64,000 nucleotides of DNA. Source: Streptomyces sp. NA02950 (GTDB taxonomy: Bacteria; Actinomycetota; Actinomycetes; Streptomycetales; Streptomycetaceae). The stretch is taken from positions 3,530,501-3,594,500 of the forward strand of contig NZ_CP054916.1 in assembly GCF_013364155.1 (NCBI RefSeq), in the 5' to 3' direction. The position numbers and the translations under genes are program-made. The notes below the pieces were generated by a model. It ran no database searches and was not told the DNA's origin. It saw only the letters and a program-made list of their open reading frames with translations. This document shows positions 60,340 through 64,000 of this stretch, one piece after another (position 1 is the stretch's first letter; the number at the start of each line of letters is the position of its first letter).

Positions 60340-61506
60340 TCAGCGCTTTCCGGCGTACTTCTTGCTGATGGCGTCGAACACGCCCTTCGCCTCGGTGCCC
60401 AGATGCGGGCCCGCGAGCCAGGTGTGCCCGTAGGAGCTGATGGAACTGTTGGACACCAGCACGGTCTTGCCCTTGCGGTTCACGAACCAGCCGCCGCCCG
60501 AGGTACCGCCGGTCATCGAGCAGCCGATCCGGTACATCGTCGGGGAGGTGGGCGAGAACGACAGCCTGCCCGGGCGGCTGGTGCAGTTGAACATCTTCGC
60601 CCCGTCGTACGGCGGGGCCGCCGGATAGCCGTACGCCCCGATCGAGCTGACGCGGTTCGCCGAGGGCGCCCCGAACCACACCGGCACCGCCGCCCCGACC
60701 GTCTCCTCCAGCGACTTACCGCCGCCGTTCTCCGGCTTCACATGCAGCACCGCGAAGTCATAGGAGGAGGAGACCCCGCCGGTCTCACCGCCGGTGTCGA
60801 TCCACTGCGACGAGGTCTGCGACCAGTCCGCCCACCACACCCCGTACGGGCTGACGTCCCGCTGCGCGGCGGTCTGCGCCCGGCGCGCGCTGAGCCCCTT
60901 GTCGTTGTACGACGGCACGAACACGATGTTGCGCATCCAGCCGCCCTTCTTACCGGAGTGCACACAGTGGCCCGCGGTCCACACCATGTTGGACTTGCCC
61001 GGATGGGCCGGGTCCTTGACCACCGTGCCGGAGCACACCATCGGCCCCTTGGGACTGTCGAAGTACACCTTCCCGACGGGCGCCATGTTCTGGTGGTACG
61101 GCCGCGAGACCTCCTTGGCCGGAACGGCCGGCGGCTCGGGGTCGGTGGCCGGCTGGTTCTGGCCCGCGGTCTGCGCGGAGGCGGTGTGCGGCGCGTCCTT
61201 CGCCTTGGACATCCGGGACGGCTGCCAGAAGTTCTTGATGACGGGATTGGCGAATTCGGATGCCTTGCGCGCCCAGTTGTCCCAGTCCTTCCAGCCGCCC
61301 TCCTTCCACTGCTTCAGATCCTCCAGGCTGGTCGGAACGCCCTCGGGCAGCTTGATCCCGTCCTTGGCCTGCTGCTCACCGCTGGAGTCCGAGGCATGGG
61401 TCTCGGCACCGGCCTTGTCGTCACCCGGCCCACAGGCCGAGGCGGAGACCGCGAGCAGCGCGGTCACGACGGCGGCCGCCACGGCGGAACGTCGTATGAG
61501 TGGCAT
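60340..61506 (-). CDS. lipoprotein/secreted trypsin-like serine peptidase
   Basis: 388 residues. The signal peptide ends in a lipobox-like VSASAC, so it is probably lipid-anchored. A linker of about 110 residues leads to a chymotrypsin-fold domain: TAGHC with catalytic His, YDFAVLH with Asp, and GGTSGGGW with the Ser. V8/glutamyl-endopeptidase-like spacing. Substrate unknown. An 18-bp near-tandem repeat lies just upstream. Confidence 0.92.
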   Translation of the reverse strand: MPLIRRSAVAAAVVTALLAVSASACGPGDDKAGAETHASDSSGEQQAKDGIKLPEGVPTSLEDLKQWKEGGWKDWDNWARKASEFANPVIKNFWQPSRMSKAKDAPHTASAQTAGQNQPATDPEPPAVPAKEVSRPYHQNMAPVGKVYFDSPKGPMVCSGTVVKDPAHPGKSNMVWTAGHCVHSGKKGGWMRNIVFVPSYNDKGLSARRAQTAAQRDVSPYGVWWADWSQTSSQWIDTGGETGGVSSSYDFAVLHVKPENGGGKSLEETVGAAVPVWFGAPSANRVSSIGAYGYPAAPPYDGAKMFNCTSRPGRLSFSPTSPTMYRIGCSMTGGTSGGGWFVNRKGKTVLVSNSSISSYGHTWLAGPHLGTEAKGVFDAISKKYAGKR

Positions 61507-61522
61507 GAAGCCTTATCCCCCT

Positions 61523-61559
61523 GTGTGGTGCTGTGCGGTGCGTGTGGTGCTGTGCGGTG
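61523..61559. repeat. 18-bp direct repeat upstream of the lipoprotein protease
   Basis: GTGTGGTGCTGTGCGGTG occurs at 61523-61540 and again, exact, at 61542-61559. On the coding (minus) strand it is CA-rich and 17 nt before the start. Confidence 0.85.
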
Positions 61560-61860
61560 GTGGTGCGGCGTTTTCGCGCCACGGCCCACTGAATGGAACA
61601 GGCACCTACTATGCCTGGGCTCCCGCCGGGGACCCGCACCCGTGCCATGGCCCGCACACAACACGAACGCGGTCCGCACGATTCCATGACATCGAACGGC
61701 TGAACAGAACACACCGGTGACCACCGTCCCATGGCCCTCGCCCCTGGAGGACGGCACCGGAGCGGCTTGTCCCCGAGGGAGGTTGGGGAACGATCTCAGG
61801 GTCGTCTCAGGGTCCGCCCCGGTGGTACGGCATCATCGGGAACGCGACGGTGGTGGGGTG

Positions 61861-62733
61861 ATGAACCACCGGAACGACACGAACTCCGCACAGGAGCCGG
61901 GCCGTCGCCGCGTCCGGCGGACGGCCGCCGCGGTGGCCACGCTGCTCGCCACGGCGGCCGCCACGGTCCTGCCCACCACCGGCGCTCAGGCCGTCGCGGG
62001 CGGGGAGAAGGTCCACAGCGACCGTGAGGCGCCGTGGATGGCGACCCTCGCTGTCAAGGGCGACGAACCGCTGCTCCAGCGCGCCTCGTGCGGTGGCGCG
62101 TTGATCGCGCCGACCAAGGTGCTCACCGCGGCGCACTGCGTCACCGTCGACGATCTGCCGCGGAGCGGCGAGTACCACATCGGCGCCCGGGTGCTGTCCG
62201 GGGACCCCGGCCGGGTGGCGGGAATCGCGGGCGTCGATGTCCACCCCCGCTACCGGCTGCTGCCCTCCCCGCAGGACCCCGACAACCCGGCGGCCTCCAG
62301 CGCGGCGTACGACATCGCGGTGGTCACCCTCGACCGCCCGGTGCGCGGCGTCCCGACCCTCCCCGTCGCCCGTGCGGCACCGTCGTCCGGCGCCACCGCC
62401 ACCCTGTACGGCCACGGCCTCACCGGCCCCTCCACCCGCGGCGACGTCCTGCGCCGCGGCACCTACCGGACGCGGCCGGACGCCTCCTGCGCACCGGCCA
62501 CCCCGGCCCCGGTGGACGGCCCGTCGGTCCTGTGCGGCCGCGGCGCACACGCCGTCGCCTGCACCGGGGACAGCGGCAGCCCCCTGGTGGCCCGGCGGCA
62601 CGGCAGACGAGCGGTCGTGGGCGTCTTCAGCTTCGGGATTGAGACCGCGGGCAAGCCCTGCGGTTCCCCCGGCCCGAACTTCTTCACCGATGTCGCCGCC
62701 GTCCACGCGTGGCTCACGACGAGGGCGTCCTGA
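61861..62733 (+). CDS. secreted trypsin-like serine protease
   Basis: 290 residues. Signal peptide: basic RRRVRRTAAAVATLLATAAATVLP ending at GAQA (twin-Arg-like but without the full Tat motif). Mature chymotrypsin fold: SCGGALIAPTKVLTAAHC, Asp in AAYDIAVVTLDRP, Ser in ACTGDSGSPLV. Mature part begins near VAGGEKVHSDREAPWMATLA, the typical N-terminus after activation. ATG at 61861 was chosen because the signal peptide begins there. Confidence 0.92.
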   Translation: MNHRNDTNSAQEPGRRRVRRTAAAVATLLATAAATVLPTTGAQAVAGGEKVHSDREAPWMATLAVKGDEPLLQRASCGGALIAPTKVLTAAHCVTVDDLPRSGEYHIGARVLSGDPGRVAGIAGVDVHPRYRLLPSPQDPDNPAASSAAYDIAVVTLDRPVRGVPTLPVARAAPSSGATATLYGHGLTGPSTRGDVLRRGTYRTRPDASCAPATPAPVDGPSVLCGRGAHAVACTGDSGSPLVARRHGRRAVVGVFSFGIETAGKPCGSPGPNFFTDVAAVHAWLTTRAS

Positions 62734-62752
62734 CACATCCACTGACGCAAGG

Positions 62753-63403
62753 TCAGGCGGCCTTGCCCCGGTCGGCCAGCAGGTTGACGGCGAAGCCGAA
62801 GAAGGCGATCCCGCTGACCTGCTCCATCCGCCTCCGGAAGGCGGGCCGCCTGAGCCGGTCCGCCAGCGCGGAGGCGGCACCCGAGACCACCCAGTACCAG
62901 ACGGCCAACTCGACGATGTCGATGGCCGTGAGCAGCAGCGTCATGGTGAAGACGGACTCCCCGTGCGGGGTGAACTGGGGTATGAGACTCATGTAGAACA
63001 CCCCGGCCTTGGGGTTGAGCAGATTGGTCCCCACCCCCGCCCGGAACGCGGCCCACCGCCCCCGCGCCCCCTCCTCGACCACCACACGTTCCACGCCCGC
63101 GCTCCCGCCGGCGGCCACCTTCCCCGACCGCCACAGCGCCGAGGCCCCGAGCCACACCAGATACGCGGCACCCGCGATCCGCAGGGCGTCGTACGCGAAC
63201 CGCGAGGCCGTCAGCAGCGCGGTGAGCCCGACGGCGGTCGCGACACCCCACACCACACACCCGGCGAGGATCCCGAGCGCGGAGGCGAGCCCGGCGGACC
63301 GCCCCTGGGAGACGGAGGTCCGCAACACCAGCAGGGTGTCCAGCCCGGGAGTGATATTGATCAGCGCGGCAACACCGGCGAAGGCAAGAGCTGAAGTGAG
63401 CAT
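62753..63403 (-). CDS. LysE/RhtB-family exporter
   Basis: 216 residues, six membrane helices. The signature ITPGLDTLLVLRTSVSQGRSAGL (G-P-G-x11-G-x3-G type) is at about 17-39, and the late NLLNPKAGVFYMSLIPQF motif is present. The family exports amino acids or homoserine lactones. It is convergent with the protease gene, with 19 bp between stops. Confidence 0.92.
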   Translation of the reverse strand: MLTSALAFAGVAALINITPGLDTLLVLRTSVSQGRSAGLASALGILAGCVVWGVATAVGLTALLTASRFAYDALRIAGAAYLVWLGASALWRSGKVAAGGSAGVERVVVEEGARGRWAAFRAGVGTNLLNPKAGVFYMSLIPQFTPHGESVFTMTLLLTAIDIVELAVWYWVVSGAASALADRLRRPAFRRRMEQVSGIAFFGFAVNLLADRGKAA

Positions 63404-63464
63404 GCCCGCACGCTAGGCCCCGGCCCCTCCCGCCAACGACCCGTTTTCCTCTCGCCCGTACCAG

Positions 63465-63498
63465 AAAGCCCCCGCCGGATTTCTCCTGCGGGGGCTTT
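63465..63498. terminator. bidirectional terminator
   Basis: AAAGCCCCCGC and GCGGGGGCTTT form a perfect 11-bp stem with a 12-nt loop, with A and T tracts on both sides, so it works in both directions. It lies upstream of the LysE start, ending transcripts that enter from either side. Confidence 0.9.
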
Positions 63499-63576
63499 GA
63501 GCTGCGGTGGGCCGTTCACGAGTGAGGGTTACCTGCTTCGATGAGGCGGGGTTCAAGATCTTTTCCTAGGAGGAGA

Positions 63577-63642
63577 GTGATCGTTCCCCAGAGACCGCTG
63601 GGGACTGAGCGCGGGCGGTGTCCGGCCCTGAGTGGTCATTGA
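63577..63642 (+). CDS. possible 21-residue leader peptide
   Basis: GTG with AGGAGG 3 nt upstream; reads MIVPQRPLGTERGRCPALSG plus one residue. A hairpin (63585-63604) lies inside it. Too short for homology; could be an attenuator peptide or chance. Confidence 0.3.
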   Translation: MIVPQRPLGTERGRCPALSGH

Positions 63643-63667
63643 CAGATGCCGATTAGGAGGCTGTCGG

Positions 63668-63784
63668 ATGGCATCTCTGCGGGGACGTACCAGCTCAACC
63701 CGCCTGCCCTCCGCGGGGACGGATCGACGAGTTAGACGATGGATCGAGAATATCGCCTGGTCAGAGGGCATGTGGAGTGTTTGA
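63668..63784 (+). CDS. possible 38-residue peptide
   Basis: ATG with TTAGGAGG 7 nt upstream; basic peptide MASLRGRTSSTRLPSAGTDR followed by RVRRWIENIAWSEGMWSV. Starts 25 bp after the first tiny ORF. No known family; translation is plausible from the ribosome site only. Confidence 0.35.
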   Translation: MASLRGRTSSTRLPSAGTDRRVRRWIENIAWSEGMWSV

Positions 63785-63848
63785 CGGAACTCGCGATGCC
63801 TGGTGGAGTGGTGCCGCGGTGCGCTGCCGTCCGTTGCCGGATGGCAGC

Positions 63849-63882
63849 GCGGCGGCCAGGTGCTGAAGCACCCGGCCGCCGC
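63849..63882 (+). terminator. long near-perfect hairpin
   Basis: 15 paired positions with one A-C mismatch and a tiny GA-centred loop. No U-run follows. It is a terminator or attenuator, 64 bp after the 38-codon ORF. Confidence 0.55.
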
Positions 63883-64000
63883 AAGAACCAGCGAGGTGCA
63901 ACTCGCTGATCAACGAATCCCTAGCGAAGGACTCTGCCTTGAGCGTATCAAGCAGGAATTCAGCCAGGCCCGCTCCGTTACCCAGGGAAACAGCCGCTGG

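Larger units (their letters stand above)
63499..64000. other. right-edge region without a confident gene
   Basis: Two tiny ORFs each follow an excellent ribosome site: GTG 63577-63642 (21 codons, after AGGAGG) and ATG 63668-63784 (38 codons, after AGGAGG). Two hairpins are clear: TCCCCAG/CTGGGGA (63585-63604) and a long one at 63849-63882 (GCGGCGGCC-A-GGTGCT pairing with AGCACC-C-GGCCGCCGC). It may be an RNA leader of a gene beyond the window. Confidence 0.5.

Overview
The window is chromosomal DNA from a Streptomyces or very close actinomycete. The base composition is very GC-rich with strong third-position GC. GTG starts, ATGA/GTGA overlaps and TANNNT -10 boxes placed 7 nt before a start codon (leaderless mRNAs) are common. 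The gene families and order (ppc, desaturase/TetR, tam/tamR, galTEK, ABC-F, ispE, rsmA, Rpf, tatD, rsmI, pmt) match what I remember of a conserved Streptomyces core neighbourhood. No rRNA, tRNA or CRISPR array was seen.

Layout. 1-6.3 kb: the 5' two thirds of PEP carboxylase (runs off the left edge), a fatty-acid desaturase coupled to a TetR regulator, the trans-aconitate methyltransferase tam with a VOC protein, the divergent regulator tamR with a perfect palindromic site, and a LuxR-type response regulator. 6.7-12.1 kb: the galT-galE-galK operon, divergent from a sodium:solute symporter and a small membrane protein. 12.1-26.6 kb: housekeeping and envelope genes (an aspartate-less response regulator, a PQQ-like propeller membrane protein, an ABC-F ATPase, ispE, rsmA, an Rpf muralytic protein, tatD, rsmI, protein O-mannosyltransferase, a class B PBP). 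26.7-35.2 kb: a secreted peptide, a 1062-residue SARP/NB-ARC/TPR regulator, cupin, LLM oxidoreductase, YbaK deacylase, a broken DMT transporter fused to a caspase remnant, and a serine hydrolase. 35.3-38.1 kb: an ECF-type Ni/Co uptake operon (cbiM-Q-O) with a good Nur-box candidate. 38.2-48.7 kb: MMPL exporter with its TetR regulator, a tricorn protease, and a monooxygenase/hydrolase/SDR operon divergent from a MerR regulator.

49.6-59.0 kb is the accessory highlight. A 9.4-kb element encoding a large serine integrase sits inside the exodeoxyribonuclease III gene xth. A 10-bp identity (GTCGATGCGC) marks both ends. The right end carries its own xth 3' terminus, so xth stays intact, while the displaced native 3' end survives as a frameshifted remnant at the left end. 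The cargo is small unknown genes: a triple zinc-finger protein, TTG/GTG-coupled small proteins, an alanine/charge-rich 280-residue protein, two very short phage-like ORFs, and an XRE-TPR regulator followed by a coupled three-gene cassette. The gaps between many of these genes contain stable hairpins. No plasmid replication, FtsK-like transfer, capsid or large terminase gene was found, so a satellite-type element, a prophage remnant or an undescribed integrative element are all possible.

59.0-64.0 kb: xth, a GNAT acetyltransferase, a lipoprotein serine protease, a secreted trypsin-like protease and a LysE exporter, then a strong bidirectional terminator and 0.5 kb without a confident gene.
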